From: CAVVYA01 sp963752345
Lineage (GTDB): Bacteria > Pseudomonadota > Alphaproteobacteria > SMXQ01
Length of the DNA stretch: 64,000 nt
Assembly: GCA_963752345.1 (NCBI GenBank)
Contig: CAVVYA010000002.1
Span: forward strand, 310,001 to 374,000
Direction: 5' to 3'
In this document: positions 36,206 through 45,838 of the stretch, one piece after another
Numbering within the stretch: position 1 is the stretch's first letter
Layout of the letters: each line of letters begins with the position of its first letter
Notes under the pieces: model-generated
What the model was told of the DNA's origin: nothing
Database searches by the model: none
Seen by the model: the letters and a program-made list of their open reading frames with translations, nothing else
Program-made: the position numbers and the translations under genes

Positions 36206-37942
36206 TCAGGGTGCGCCGGCGGCCTGGCCGGTGCGGCCGGCCGTGCCGAGGGACGGCCGCGGCGCGGCGTTCTCGATACCCACGATGCGGCCGGCCTCGA
36301 AAGCGACCACGCGGTCGACGGCCGCCAGGATGGACGGGCGATGGGTGATGAGAAGCACGGCGGCGCCGCTCGCCTTGACCTCGCGGATGACCCTGACCAG
36401 CGCCTGCTCGCCGTCGTGGTCGAGATTGGCATTGGGCTCGTCGAGCACGAGGAGCTTCGGATGGCCATAGAGCGCGCGCGCGAGCGCGATGCGCTGACGC
36501 GCGCCGCCCGACAGCGCCTGGCCGGCGTCGCCGACTTGGGTGGCATAGCCGTCGGGCAGCCGACCGATCAGGTCATGCACGCCGGCGCGGTTGGCCGCCG
36601 CGATGGCAAACGTCGTGTCGGCCAATTCCATGCGCGCGATATTGTCGAGGATGGTGCCGTCGAGCAGGCCGACCGATTGCGCCAGATAGCCGACATGCGC
36701 CGCCAGTTCGCCGCGCTCCCAGGCGCTGGTCGGGATGCCGTCCAGCGTGACGCGGCCGGCGGTCGGCGTGAGAATGCCCATGACCAGGCGGGCGAGGGTC
36801 GATTTGCCGGAACCGGAGGGGCCGACAATGGCGACGGCCTCGCCCGGTTCGATCGTCAGCGAAACCCCGTTGACGATCGGCGTGCTGATGGATAGCGGCG
36901 CGAAGCTGACATTGTCGAGCACCAGGCGGCCCTCGACCGTGGCCGGCGCAGGCAGGCGGGGGCGCGAGGTGGCGCTCGCCAGCAGATCCCGAACGCGGCG
37001 CCAGGAAGCCAGCGCCGCCGTCCATTGGCGCCAGGCGGCGATGAGCTGCTCGAACGGCAGCAGCAGCCTGCCCATCAAGAGTGCGGCGCCGAGCAAGCTG
37101 CCGGGCGACGCCTCGTGGTGCACCACGAGAATGGCGCCGATCGCCACCACGCCGGCCTGCATCGCCTGCCTGGCGGCCTTGGCGGCGACGGTGAACTTGG
37201 TGCTCAGCCGCATCACGGCGGCGCTGCGCGCCAGCAGCTTGTTCTGCTGGCGCGTCCAATGGCGCGCCACCTCCGGCAGCATGCCGAGCCCATCGATCAG
37301 TTCGCGGTGGCGCAGGGCAGCCGACAGCTCGCCGTGGGCCGCGGCGGCGGCGGTGTTGGCGGCCACCATGGGCTCGCGGGTCGCCAGATCGTTGGCCACC
37401 GACAGGACGAACAGCACGCCGGCGCAGAGCAGGGCATAGTGGCCGTACCAAGGATGCAGAAGATAGAGCACCACGACGACCAGCGGGGTCCACAGCATAT
37501 CGAGGCAGACCACCGGTGAAGAGCCGGAGGTGAACATGCGCAGGGAGTCGAGATCGCGCAGCGCTTGGCCGCCGGCCGCGGGATCGCCCGAGAGACTCCG
37601 CGAGATGGCCGCGCGCAGGGTCGAAACACTGAGGCGGCGCGCCAGCCGATCGGCCAGCGCCATGAATACCAGGCTGCGGCAGAATTCGAGCGCGCCATAC
37701 AGCACCATGCCGACCACGCAGACGATGCTCAGCATGGTCAAGGTATCCATGCTGCGCGACTGCAGCACCCGGTTATAGACGATCATGCTGTAGAGCGGCA
37801 CGAGCAGCATGGCGATGTTGATGAAGAAGGTGACGAGCGCGGCAAACGCGACGGCGCCGCCCAACTCGCGGCGCAGCCTCTCCATCAGGCCGTCCGAGGG
37901 CGGCGGGCGCCAGCGGTTGGGAATCAGGGATGCGAGGCTCAT
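36206..37942 (-). CDS. Type I secretion ABC transporter, PrtD-like (second of a tandem pair)
   Basis: 578 aa. Six-helix membrane domain (about 30-320) with the signature blocks LLVPLYSMIVYNRVLQSRS, SGSSPVVCLDMLWTPLVVVVLYLLHPW, then a cytoplasmic ATPase: Walker A GPSGSGKST, Q-loop YLAQSVGLLDGTILDNIAR, signature LSGGARQRIALARAL, Walker B LLVLDEPNANLD, switch His THRPS. No N-terminal C39 peptidase or C39-like domain, as in PrtD-type exporters of RTX proteins. The start ATG overlaps the stop of the preceding ABC gene (ATGA). Both active-site sets are intact, so the pair could form a heterodimer. Confidence 0.9.
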   Translation of the reverse strand: MSLASLIPNRWRPPPSDGLMERLRRELGGAVAFAALVTFFINIAMLLVPLYSMIVYNRVLQSRSMDTLTMLSIVCVVGMVLYGALEFCRSLVFMALADRLARRLSVSTLRAAISRSLSGDPAAGGQALRDLDSLRMFTSGSSPVVCLDMLWTPLVVVVLYLLHPWYGHYALLCAGVLFVLSVANDLATREPMVAANTAAAAAHGELSAALRHRELIDGLGMLPEVARHWTRQQNKLLARSAAVMRLSTKFTVAAKAARQAMQAGVVAIGAILVVHHEASPGSLLGAALLMGRLLLPFEQLIAAWRQWTAALASWRRVRDLLASATSRPRLPAPATVEGRLVLDNVSFAPLSISTPIVNGVSLTIEPGEAVAIVGPSGSGKSTLARLVMGILTPTAGRVTLDGIPTSAWERGELAAHVGYLAQSVGLLDGTILDNIARMELADTTFAIAAANRAGVHDLIGRLPDGYATQVGDAGQALSGGARQRIALARALYGHPKLLVLDEPNANLDHDGEQALVRVIREVKASGAAVLLITHRPSILAAVDRVVAFEAGRIVGIENAAPRPSLGTAGRTGQAAGAP

Positions 37943-39732
37943 CGCGCGGCCAGCCTTGCCTGGGGAGCGTCGGCGTCCGGCCCGCGCACAAGCTGCACGT
38001 TCGGCTTCTGCAGGGCCCGCATGACGGCGTCGCGCGTGCCGAACCGCTCGATGACGCCTTCCTTGAGGATGAGCAGCTTGTCGGCGACCGCCATGAGCGA
38101 GGGACGGTGGGCGATCATCATGACCGATGTGCCCTCGTTCCGCGCGAGACGGATCGCGTTGAGCAAGATGCGCTCGCCCTCGTCGTCGAGATTGGAATTG
38201 GGCTCGTCGAGAATCAGCAGGCGTGGATTGCCGAACAGGGCGCGGGCCAAAGCAAGCCGCTGGCGCTGTCCGCCCGAAAGCACGAATCCGGCGTCGCCCA
38301 CTCTGGTTGCATAGCCGTTCGGCAGCTTCATGATCGCATCGTGAATGCCGGCGCGCGCCGCCGCGGCGACCACCATGCGCGGATCGGCATCCTGCAGGCG
38401 GGCGATATTCTGAGCGACCGTGCCGTCGAGCAGCACCGTGGTTTGCGGCATATAGCCGACGTGACGGCCGAAATCGCCGCGCTCCCACAGCCAGGTGTTG
38501 TTGCCGTCGAGCCAGACGCCGCCGGCGGTCGGCTCCTGAATGCCGACGATCAAACGAGCCAGCGTCGATTTTCCGGCGCCCGACGGGCCGATGATGCCGA
38601 GAACCTCGCCCGGTGCGATGGCGAAGGAAATGCCGCGCAGCACCGGCTGCTCGTTGCCGCGGGCGATATAGACCAGGCGGTCGACCGTCAGGCGTCCTTC
38701 GGGGCAGGGCAATGGAAAGGTACCGCGCACCGGTTTCGATTCCAGCAGCACCTGCTTGACCCGGCGCCAGGCGCCGCGCGCCGAGATCCAGGCGCGCCAC
38801 GACGTGCTCAGCTTCTCGAACGGCGCCAGCAGGCGCGCTATCATGATGCCGGTGGCGATCATGGTGCCGGCGGTAACATGACCGTCGAGCGTCAGAATGA
38901 CGCCGAGGCAGACCACTCCGGCGCTCATCACGAACCGCAATGTCTTGATGATGGAGGAAATCAGGCGCGTGGCACGGGTGCCGCGCCACAGCCGCTCGAG
39001 CATCGCATTCTGGGAAACCTGCCAGCGGCGGCTGAGCGCCGGCATCATGCCCAGGCCCTCGACGGTTTCTGCGCTGCGTACCGCTACGGCGATTTCGGCG
39101 AAAGACCGGACCTTCTGATCGTTCGCTTCCTCGAGCGGACGGCGCGTCATCACGTCGCCGAGGATGCTCAGGCCGAGAAGTATCGCGCCGCACAGCAGAC
39201 CATAGGCGCCGTAAGCCCAGTGAAAGGCAAACAGGACGACGACGAGAATGGGTGTCCAGAGCAGATCCAGCAGAACGGTGATGACGCCGCCCGTGATGAA
39301 GCCACGCACCTCGCCGAGGTCGCGCACCGCCTCGCCCGGTAGGGCATGGTGGTCGCCATCGGCCGCGTGCGCGGCCGCGAGAAGCGTGGACAGGCCCAGG
39401 TCGCGCCCGATACGCTCGGCCATCGCTTCGTAAAGCAGCGAGCGGGTGTATTCGAGCCCGCCATAGACCGCCAGGCCGATGGCGAGGCCGATCGTCAGCC
39501 ACAGCAGACTATTGAGATTGCGCGTGTTGAGCACCGTGTCGTAGACCTGCATGCTGTAGATCGGCACCAGCAGGACGCCGAGGTTGCACACAGCCGTCAC
39601 GACGGCCGCAAACAGCAGCATCCGCGCGAGCCGGCGATAGGTATCGTTCAGCAGGCCGTCGTGGCGTTGCTTGTCCGTCTGGCGCCCCGACTCGGGATAG
39701 CGCTCGCGGCGCGATGACGTGGCGGCGCTCAT
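37939..39732 (-). CDS. Type I secretion ABC transporter, PrtD-like (first of a tandem pair)
   Basis: 597 aa, about 20 residues longer at the N terminus than the next gene's product (charged RRERYPESGRQTDKQRHD). Membrane domain blocks LLVPIYSMQVYDTVLNTRN and GGVITVLLDLLWTPILVVVLFAFHW; ATPase with GPSGAGKST, GYMPQTTVLLDGTVAQNIAR, LSGGQRQRLALARALF, LLILDEPNSNLD and AHRPS. It is clearly paralogous to the following ABC protein but well diverged, arguing for distinct roles. ATGA overlaps link it to the upstream glycosyltransferase and the downstream ABC gene. Confidence 0.9.
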   Translation of the reverse strand: MSAATSSRRERYPESGRQTDKQRHDGLLNDTYRRLARMLLFAAVVTAVCNLGVLLVPIYSMQVYDTVLNTRNLNSLLWLTIGLAIGLAVYGGLEYTRSLLYEAMAERIGRDLGLSTLLAAAHAADGDHHALPGEAVRDLGEVRGFITGGVITVLLDLLWTPILVVVLFAFHWAYGAYGLLCGAILLGLSILGDVMTRRPLEEANDQKVRSFAEIAVAVRSAETVEGLGMMPALSRRWQVSQNAMLERLWRGTRATRLISSIIKTLRFVMSAGVVCLGVILTLDGHVTAGTMIATGIMIARLLAPFEKLSTSWRAWISARGAWRRVKQVLLESKPVRGTFPLPCPEGRLTVDRLVYIARGNEQPVLRGISFAIAPGEVLGIIGPSGAGKSTLARLIVGIQEPTAGGVWLDGNNTWLWERGDFGRHVGYMPQTTVLLDGTVAQNIARLQDADPRMVVAAAARAGIHDAIMKLPNGYATRVGDAGFVLSGGQRQRLALARALFGNPRLLILDEPNSNLDDEGERILLNAIRLARNEGTSVMMIAHRPSLMAVADKLLILKEGVIERFGTRDAVMRALQKPNVQLVRGPDADAPQARLAAR

Positions 39733-40964
39733 GCGCAGCGCTCGACGGCGATAGAGGGCTGATCGTGTCCGGCGATGCCGCGCAGCAGGCGGACTTGGCG
39801 CGGCAGGCAGGTGGCGAGGTCGTGGTGGCCGACGATGGTGTCGCGCGCCTGCCGCCGCATCGGATCGAGCTCGCCGCGCCGGCGCACCGCGGCGATGGTT
39901 TTCTTGGCGATATCGGCGGGCGAGAAGAAGTCCGCCAAAAACCCGTTGTGGCCGTCGCGCAGGAATTCCATGACCGGCTCGGTTTGCGACCCGACCACGA
40001 TGCAGCCCGCCGAGAGGGCTTCCATGACCGACCACGACAGCACGAATGGCACCGTCAGGTAGACATGCGCCGTGGAGACCTGGAGCAGCGAGATGTAGTC
40101 GGCATAGGGCAGCGTGCCGGTGAAATGCACGCGGACGTTCGGCCTGACCTCGTCGATCATGACCTGGCGCCAGTTGCGCCCGTCGGCTGGCTTGCGGCCA
40201 TAGCTCACGTCGTCGCCGCCGGCGATGACCACGTGGGCGTCGGGCAGCGCCGACAGGATATGGGGCAGGGCGCGCATGAAGCTGGGAAAACCGCGATGGG
40301 GCTCGAGATTGCGCGCGACATAGGTGATGACCGTGTCGCGCCGGGTCAGCACGGTGCCGTCGGCCAGGCTGAACGTGGCCTCGGCATTGGGCCGCGCGCG
40401 CTCGGCGTCGATGCCGTCGAAGATCACGTCGATCTTGTGGCGGTATTCGGCGGGATGGAGAAACCGCTGCCAAGCGGTCGGACTCAAACCGCAGTCGCAG
40501 GAGGCGAGCGCCAGAAGCAAATGCGCGTTCTTCGTGCGCATCATGGCGGCCATGCCGGCATCGACCGGCTCGCTCGGGTCGAAGCCGACATCGGCGCCCG
40601 CCGCGTGATAGAAGAATTCGCAATAGTTGACGAGCTTGGCGCCCGGGATCACGTCCTTGACATAAAGCGACTCGCCCCAGCCGGGATGGGCCACGACGAT
40701 ATCGGGGACGAAGCCGCGGTCTTGCAGCTCGAGACAGGCATTGGCGACGGCCCGGCCATGCAGCACGGCCGCTTCGAAGCCGCGCACGAACGGATCCGAC
40801 GCCGCCATCGGCGCGGGACGGTACATGGCGTGGAACACGCCGGGTGGCGGGGATTTTTGCGTTTTGGTCAGGAAGACGACGCGATTGTCCGTGTCGCGCG
40901 CGAGGAAGGCCGCGAGATGGCCGAACTGTCCCGGCATATCCTGATGGATGAAGAGGACGTTCAT
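39729..40964 (-). CDS. GT4-family glycosyltransferase
   Basis: 411 aa, starting MNVLFIHQDMPGQFGHLAAFLA. The GT-B fold is shown by the N-terminal Rossmann part (PDIVVAHPGWGESLYVKDVIPG), VIFDGIDAERARP, the inter-domain ITYVARNLEPHRGFPSFMRALPHIL and the donor-site motif FVLSWSVMEALSAGCIVVGSQTEPVMEFL (E-x7-E). Soluble and cytoplasmic. It leads the operon that continues with the two ABC subunits and HlyD, all joined by ATGA overlaps, which suggests that export and glycosylation are linked. Confidence 0.87.
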   Translation of the reverse strand: MNVLFIHQDMPGQFGHLAAFLARDTDNRVVFLTKTQKSPPPGVFHAMYRPAPMAASDPFVRGFEAAVLHGRAVANACLELQDRGFVPDIVVAHPGWGESLYVKDVIPGAKLVNYCEFFYHAAGADVGFDPSEPVDAGMAAMMRTKNAHLLLALASCDCGLSPTAWQRFLHPAEYRHKIDVIFDGIDAERARPNAEATFSLADGTVLTRRDTVITYVARNLEPHRGFPSFMRALPHILSALPDAHVVIAGGDDVSYGRKPADGRNWRQVMIDEVRPNVRVHFTGTLPYADYISLLQVSTAHVYLTVPFVLSWSVMEALSAGCIVVGSQTEPVMEFLRDGHNGFLADFFSPADIAKKTIAAVRRRGELDPMRRQARDTIVGHHDLATCLPRQVRLLRGIAGHDQPSIAVERCA

Positions 40965-41249
40965 CGGCGAACACTCGACAAGCGGCATGAGCTTATGGAA
41001 CGACCGCGGCGGCGACCGGTGCTGGACATCATGGCGGGCTTCCGTCAAACGGCCGGGTAGGCCGTCACGGTGAACCGCGCGATGCGGCACCCATGTCGCG
41101 CGGGCGTCGGCACCTCGCGCGCCGGGAACCGATCCCGATCGAAATTGAACGGCCGCGTCGCTCGAACTGGCACGGAACTCTCCTGATGACCGTCGTGGCT
41201 CGGCACACGATCGTCCGGCAATTCTCGCGCGATAATCCATAAGGTGGCG

Positions 41250-42479
41250 TTAATGTCGGGCGCCGATCACGATGGGAAGACGTACGAGATCGCGCTTCAT
41301 TCCGACCTTGCATTTGTCGAGATAAATTTTAGTCAAATATAGATACGCACGATCGCCCATCTCCTCGAAATTCCGCGATGACGAATCGGGGTCGAGCAGA
41401 GACGGGAAATAGAACGATTGTGCATCGGAGCAGTCGTTCGGCAACAGCACCGGCATCGCGCGCAGCAACACGGGGAGGCCCCAATGGATCAGGTCCGGCG
41501 ACGTGGCATAGTAGATGCCGGCCGGCCGGCGTCCGTCGCCGGCCGGCTCGCGCGCGGCCATCATGGCGACGTAGAGTCCGCTGGGCTTGTGTCTGGTCAC
41601 GCTCGAGACAATGGTGATGAGCCGGCCGCTCCCGACGGGCGCGCAGACATGCCGTGTGTCATCGTCGACGGTTTCGCGCTCCGCGTTCGCGAAGGCGATC
41701 GCGAAGGATGAGCCGTCCCAGGCCCGCCAGGCCCGCAAATCGGACAGATCCGGTGTGCGCATCAGGCAGGCGCCGCGATTTTGCGCGCGATAGGTCTCGG
41801 TCCAGATGAAGGCGTAATAGTAGCCGCCATCGAACACAATATTCGACGGCCCGAAGTATCCGGTGTGTTTGCCCTCGGCGCCCGTATAGGCGTAGGGCAG
41901 GCCCGCGACGAAATGATCGGATTGGGACGCGTTGGAGAAATTCAGGCCACCGTCATGGGAGACGGCGAGGGCAATGCTGTTGCGCCAGCATGTCATGTAA
42001 ATCTGGGCCGGACATAGCGCGGGGCGCCGGTGACCATGAAATTCATTGTGGATCAGCGCGAAGACTTGCCGTCCATCCGCCGTATAGGTACTGGCGATCC
42101 AGCCGCGATCGTCATGACGCGCCGGAACGTCGTGCTGAGCCCCTCTATAGGACACCCGGCAATCGTGACGCAGCTCGTTGAGCGATGCGCCACTCATCAC
42201 CCGGTTGTTGGTATGGGCCGCGATCAAGTGGGCGCGCCCTTGCCAATCGCGCCAGGCACGGGCGGGACTATCGGGAATATCCCAATCCTCGCACCGCATC
42301 GATCGCCAGTCGTAGACGGTTTCTTCCGGCGCGGATGCATCGATGCTCAGGGTGATCGTCGGGGCCGGCGGTTGCGCCGCCGCGACGCCGGCGAAAAACA
42401 TCGCCGCGAAAAGTCCGTACGGTATCGGCCGGCGATGTCGACGCGCGGTCGCAAACTGGTTGCGGGAGAGCTTCATCAT
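41250..42479 (-). CDS. Secreted beta-propeller protein with Asp-box, glycoside-hydrolase-like
   Basis: 409 aa from ATG 42479, with a signal peptide at about residues 18-40 (YGLFAAMFFAGVAAAQ). The mature part has about eight Cys and propeller-like repeats: one Asp-box-like SHDGGLNFS, GYYYAFIWTETY, and YYATSPDLIHWGLPVLL, which recalls five-bladed GH43/GH32/GH130-like enzymes. I cannot name the family or catalytic acids with certainty. It lies between the GT4 gene and the RTX gene, reading away from the latter, and probably acts on extracellular glycans. An upstream extension to 42791 through AT-rich DNA is open but not protein-like. Confidence 0.6.
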   Translation of the reverse strand: MMKLSRNQFATARRHRRPIPYGLFAAMFFAGVAAAQPPAPTITLSIDASAPEETVYDWRSMRCEDWDIPDSPARAWRDWQGRAHLIAAHTNNRVMSGASLNELRHDCRVSYRGAQHDVPARHDDRGWIASTYTADGRQVFALIHNEFHGHRRPALCPAQIYMTCWRNSIALAVSHDGGLNFSNASQSDHFVAGLPYAYTGAEGKHTGYFGPSNIVFDGGYYYAFIWTETYRAQNRGACLMRTPDLSDLRAWRAWDGSSFAIAFANAERETVDDDTRHVCAPVGSGRLITIVSSVTRHKPSGLYVAMMAAREPAGDGRRPAGIYYATSPDLIHWGLPVLLRAMPVLLPNDCSDAQSFYFPSLLDPDSSSRNFEEMGDRAYLYLTKIYLDKCKVGMKRDLVRLPIVIGARH

Positions 42480-42817
42480 TCCATCGTCGGTCGCAGCATG
42501 ACTGCAATTGTGCAAGTATAGAATGCAGACACTGAAGACATAGCAGGCGAATACAATAAAAAATAGGCATTTCGCACGGAATAATATTTGCCATTTTTGT
42601 AGCAAGTCTGGAAAATTCGCGCGCAATTTGCGGTAAGTTTTCAAATGATAAACTTTTATCCTTATTCTATAGGCATTTATACTGGCGAATATCTGGCGCG
42701 TTAGGAATTTGTTAGGGGCTCCATTGGACACTGCCATGAGAGGCGTTGAGGGGATTTCCTCGGCCGCAGTCAGAGCAGATCGCTCGATCACACTCCTAAC
42801 GATTCAGGGTGCATACA
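42480..42817. promoter_or_regulatory. AT-rich divergent promoter region before the RTX gene
   Basis: 338 bases between the divergent propeller and RTX genes, strikingly AT-rich in its left two-thirds. It has a direct repeat GTTAGG-AATTT-GTTAGG (42700-42716, 11-base period) and a matching inverted copy, CGTTAGGA at 42699-42706 versus TCCTAACG at 42794-42801. Direct repeats with one helical turn spacing suit an OmpR/PhoB-type response regulator. No -35/-10 can be fixed. Confidence 0.45.
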
Positions 42818-43420
42818 ATGGCGACTATTCCCGGCGGGTCTTACGACGTGGAGTTCGGCACGAATCGAAGCGACCATATGGTTCTCGGCGACGGGAACTG
42901 GATCGCCTTCGGTCAGAACGGCAACGATACGATCTTCGGTGGTGACGGCCACAACATCATCTTCGGCGGCAAGGGCAACGATACCGTCCTTGGCGGCGAC
43001 GGCTTCAACCTGCTGTTCGGCGACAAGGGCAACGACACCCTCATCGGCGGCCAGCATGGCAACTACCTGGATGGCGGCGCCGGCAAGGATACGTTGATCG
43101 GCGGCGCCGAGGACGACGTCCTCGCCGGCGGCGCCGACAAGGACGTGCTGTTCGGCGGCAAGGGCAACGATACCTTTGTCTTCTCGAGCGGCGGCGGGCG
43201 CGACCTGGTGATGGATTTCCAGGACGGCGACGTCATCGAGATCCAACGCAACATCAACGGGCTGCGCATCCATGACGCGGACGACCTGGCATGCCGCGTG
43301 CGCAGCGATCGCGACGGCAACGCGGTCATCGATCTCGGCCGGGGCGACAGCATCACCCTGGTGAATGTCAGTGCCGACGATGTCCATGCGGATCCGGACA
43401 GCTTCTTCAAGATCCACTGA
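42818..43420 (+). CDS. Small RTX (hemolysin-type calcium-binding) protein
   Basis: 200 aa from the ATG after CAGGGT. Residues about 22-125 are nine or ten GGxGxDxxx-type nonapeptides (GGDGHNIIF, GGKGNDTVL, GGAGKDTLI, GGKGNDTFVF), which form a calcium-binding beta roll outside the cell. No N-terminal signal peptide. The C-terminal 70 residues (VMDFQDGDVIEIQ, DRDGNAVIDLGRGDSITLVNVSADDV, ending DSFFKIH) match the uncleaved type I secretion signal region. There is no enzymatic domain, so it may be structural or adhesive. The PrtD/HlyD-type genes 1-8 kb to the left are the likely exporter. A strong terminator follows. Confidence 0.88.
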   Translation: MATIPGGSYDVEFGTNRSDHMVLGDGNWIAFGQNGNDTIFGGDGHNIIFGGKGNDTVLGGDGFNLLFGDKGNDTLIGGQHGNYLDGGAGKDTLIGGAEDDVLAGGADKDVLFGGKGNDTFVFSSGGGRDLVMDFQDGDVIEIQRNINGLRIHDADDLACRVRSDRDGNAVIDLGRGDSITLVNVSADDVHADPDSFFKIH

Positions 43421-43430
43421 GCCTAGCCTT

Positions 43431-43475
43431 GCCGCCGCGGGCTCCCTCCGGTGCCCGCGGCGGCGCCTCTTTTTT
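43431..43475 (+). terminator. Strong Rho-independent terminator after the RTX gene
   Basis: An 11-base-pair perfect GC stem (GCCGCCGCGGG with CCCGCGGCGGC, loop of 12) followed by six T. It begins ten bases after the RTX stop and ends 11 bases before the next ATG, so the downstream glycosyltransferase operon needs read-through or its own promoter. Confidence 0.9.
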
Positions 43476-43486
43476 GCGTTGTCATC

Positions 43487-45838
43487 ATGCTTCTCCGCTC
43501 CGCCGGCTTGATCCTCGACGATCTCCATGTCTTCCGACTCGGCGGGGACGTGCTGCTGGCCGCGTGGGACGACCACGAACCGCCCGATGCAGCCATCGAA
43601 CTCGACCTCGACGGTAAAACGGCCGGACGCCAGCGCGCCAAGATGCGGCTGGCTACGTCAGCCGGCGCTTTTCGGGCGTTCCTCGCCTTTCGCGCGCCCA
43701 CTGCGGCGTTCGCCGGAACGGTGTCGATCAAGCACGGCAAGCACGCGCTACGCTGCGACATGGCGAGCGGCGTCGCGCAGGACGCGGCGCTGCTGATCGG
43801 CGCGCTGGGCGAGCCCGAGCAGGCTCGCCTCGTCGGCTATGTCATGGGACTCTGCCGCGGCACGTTTCGGATTTCCGAAGTCGGGGAATTTGCCGCCTTC
43901 AGCCGCCGCCTGCTGCTCGCCTGCGGCCGCAAACCGACCATCCAGTTCCAACCCCGGGCCACGCTGGCCACCGGGCATGTCGTCTACGCGGCGGCGCCGT
44001 CGCCGGAAACCGGCGCTGTCGAGGCGATCTATGGCGCCAGCGACAAGCGCGTGCTCGAGCTTCCCTTCCGCCCCGTGGTCGCGCCATCGGACCTCGGGGA
44101 TTCGCATCTCGTGCTGATCGCGCCGCGCTGGGCCGCGGCGGCGGGCATCGCCAGCGTCATGGTGGGCGACAGAGGCCTGGCGAGCGCCGAGTTGCTGCCC
44201 GTGGGCAATATTCCGAGCGTGGCGAGCCTCGCCGAGCAGAAGAAGCTGAGCAGCGCGGAACGTCACTATGTGCTGCGTTGCCTCGGCCTGATCGGCAGCG
44301 AGGAGGCCTTCGCCGCCGCGCGCGCGCTGCAGATCCTGGCGCCGGAGCCGATGCGCGAACTGGCCAATCCGAAACATCCGATCGGCGCGGTGCTGGAATT
44401 CTCCGCGAGCTGCGGCGGCGCCGGCGTCTTCGTCAAGGGTTGGGTGCGCGACCGCAACACGCTGGTGCAGGATGCCGAACTGCTGTCGCCCTTCGGGGCC
44501 GAGCCGCTGAAGGCCTTGTGGCATCGCCTGCCGCGTCCCGATCTGCAGAAGGCCCCGGGATTTGCCGGCGATCACCACACGCGGCCTGGTTTTGTCGCTC
44601 TGGTGCCGATCATCGAGCCGGTGCCCATTCTGCAGCATGGCCTCCGTCTGGTCACCGCCGGCGGCACGGTGACGACCACGGCGCCGCTCCGCGTCCTGTC
44701 GGATGCCGAGACGCGCAATGCCGTGCTGAGCGCCGTCGCCTCGAACGACCTGTCGCCACGCATCCTGGCGGACGTGGTGGCGCCCGCCACCGCCGAGTTG
44801 CACCGCCGCGTGATGGCCGGGCAGAGCGCCCCCGAGATCGTCGAGATCGGCCCGCCGAAAGCCAACCCTGCCGTCTCGATCATTATTCCGCTTTACCGCA
44901 ACCTCAGCTTCCTGCGCCTGCAAACCAGCGCATTCGCCGTCGATCCCGAGATCGGGCGCGATGCCGAGCTGATCTATGTCTTGGACTCGCCCGAGCAGCG
45001 CGGCGAACTCGAACATCTGCTGCGCGGCCTGCATGTGGTGACGGGCATGCCGTTCCGGCTCGTCGTCATGAGCGGCAATTTCGGCTATGCCGCCGCCAAC
45101 AATACCGGTGTCCGCGCGGCGCGCGGCAATCAGCTGATGCTGATGAATTCCGACGTGATTCCCCTCGGCTCCAACTGGCTGCGCAGCCTGCGCACCGCGC
45201 TGCGCATCGGATCCGCCGCGCGCCCCATGGGGGCCGTCGGGCCCAAATTGATTTTTGACGACGGCTCGCTGCAGCACGCCGGCCTGACGTTCGAGCGTGA
45301 CATCGACGGACGCTGGTACAACACTCATTTCTTCAAGGGCTATCCGCGCGACTGGGCGGCGGCCAACGTGTCACGCTCGGTGCCCGGCGTGACCGGCGCG
45401 GCCATGCTGATGCCGCGCGCGGTCTATGAAGAGGTCGGCGGCTTCAGCGAGGACTATGTCGTCGGCGACTACGAGGATTCCGACCTTTGCCTCAAGCTGC
45501 GTTCGCGCGGTTACGACATCCGCTACGAGCCGCGCGCCGAGCTCTATCACTTCGAGCGCCGCTCCATCACGCTGCACAGCGGCTACGTCGGCAGCGCCGC
45601 CTCGGCCTACAACCGCGCGCTCCATGCCGAGCGCTGGTCGGCCATGATGGAAGAGATCACGGCGGGCGAGGAGCTGTCCGACGAGGAGCCCATGGCGGAC
45701 GAGGCGCTGGATGAACCGCGGGCTGCGAGCGAGCCGCCGGTCGAGGAATTGGTCACCAACAATCCCGCCGCCGAGGTTCTGATCAACACGAGCCAGAATG
45801 CGCTGTTCGAGGCCACCGCGGCCGGGGTCGTGCGATGA
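43487..45838 (+). CDS. Large GT2-family glycosyltransferase with N-terminal accessory domains
   Basis: 783 aa. The first 460 residues are not a known catalytic fold; near residue 312 they contain GVFVKGWVRDRN followed by a module ending in GFVALVPI that recurs in other proteins of this locus. The GT2 (GT-A) domain runs from about 463 (VSIIIPLYRN) through FGYAAANNTGVRAARG, the acidic LMNSDVIPLG, GAVGPKLIFDDGSLQHAG and GDYEDSDLCLKLRSRGYDIRYEP. The last 70 residues are acidic and Pro-rich. ATG 43487 follows the terminator closely; an upstream in-frame start at 43451 would lie inside it. Its stop overlaps the next start (ATGA). Confidence 0.85.
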   Translation: MLLRSAGLILDDLHVFRLGGDVLLAAWDDHEPPDAAIELDLDGKTAGRQRAKMRLATSAGAFRAFLAFRAPTAAFAGTVSIKHGKHALRCDMASGVAQDAALLIGALGEPEQARLVGYVMGLCRGTFRISEVGEFAAFSRRLLLACGRKPTIQFQPRATLATGHVVYAAAPSPETGAVEAIYGASDKRVLELPFRPVVAPSDLGDSHLVLIAPRWAAAAGIASVMVGDRGLASAELLPVGNIPSVASLAEQKKLSSAERHYVLRCLGLIGSEEAFAAARALQILAPEPMRELANPKHPIGAVLEFSASCGGAGVFVKGWVRDRNTLVQDAELLSPFGAEPLKALWHRLPRPDLQKAPGFAGDHHTRPGFVALVPIIEPVPILQHGLRLVTAGGTVTTTAPLRVLSDAETRNAVLSAVASNDLSPRILADVVAPATAELHRRVMAGQSAPEIVEIGPPKANPAVSIIIPLYRNLSFLRLQTSAFAVDPEIGRDAELIYVLDSPEQRGELEHLLRGLHVVTGMPFRLVVMSGNFGYAAANNTGVRAARGNQLMLMNSDVIPLGSNWLRSLRTALRIGSAARPMGAVGPKLIFDDGSLQHAGLTFERDIDGRWYNTHFFKGYPRDWAAANVSRSVPGVTGAAMLMPRAVYEEVGGFSEDYVVGDYEDSDLCLKLRSRGYDIRYEPRAELYHFERRSITLHSGYVGSAASAYNRALHAERWSAMMEEITAGEELSDEEPMADEALDEPRAASEPPVEELVTNNPAAEVLINTSQNALFEATAAGVVR

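Noticed and set aside
41250..42791. An N-terminal extension of the secreted propeller protein up to 42791.
   Set aside because: The added 100 residues come from AT-rich promoter DNA, would bury the signal peptide, and have no ribosome site.
42818..43420. The nine-base periodic repeats in the RTX gene as a DNA-level repeat or CRISPR-like array.
   Set aside because: The periodicity follows from GGxGxD nonapeptide codons (27 bases) in an intact reading frame with a secretion-signal end; no spacers or direct DNA repeats.
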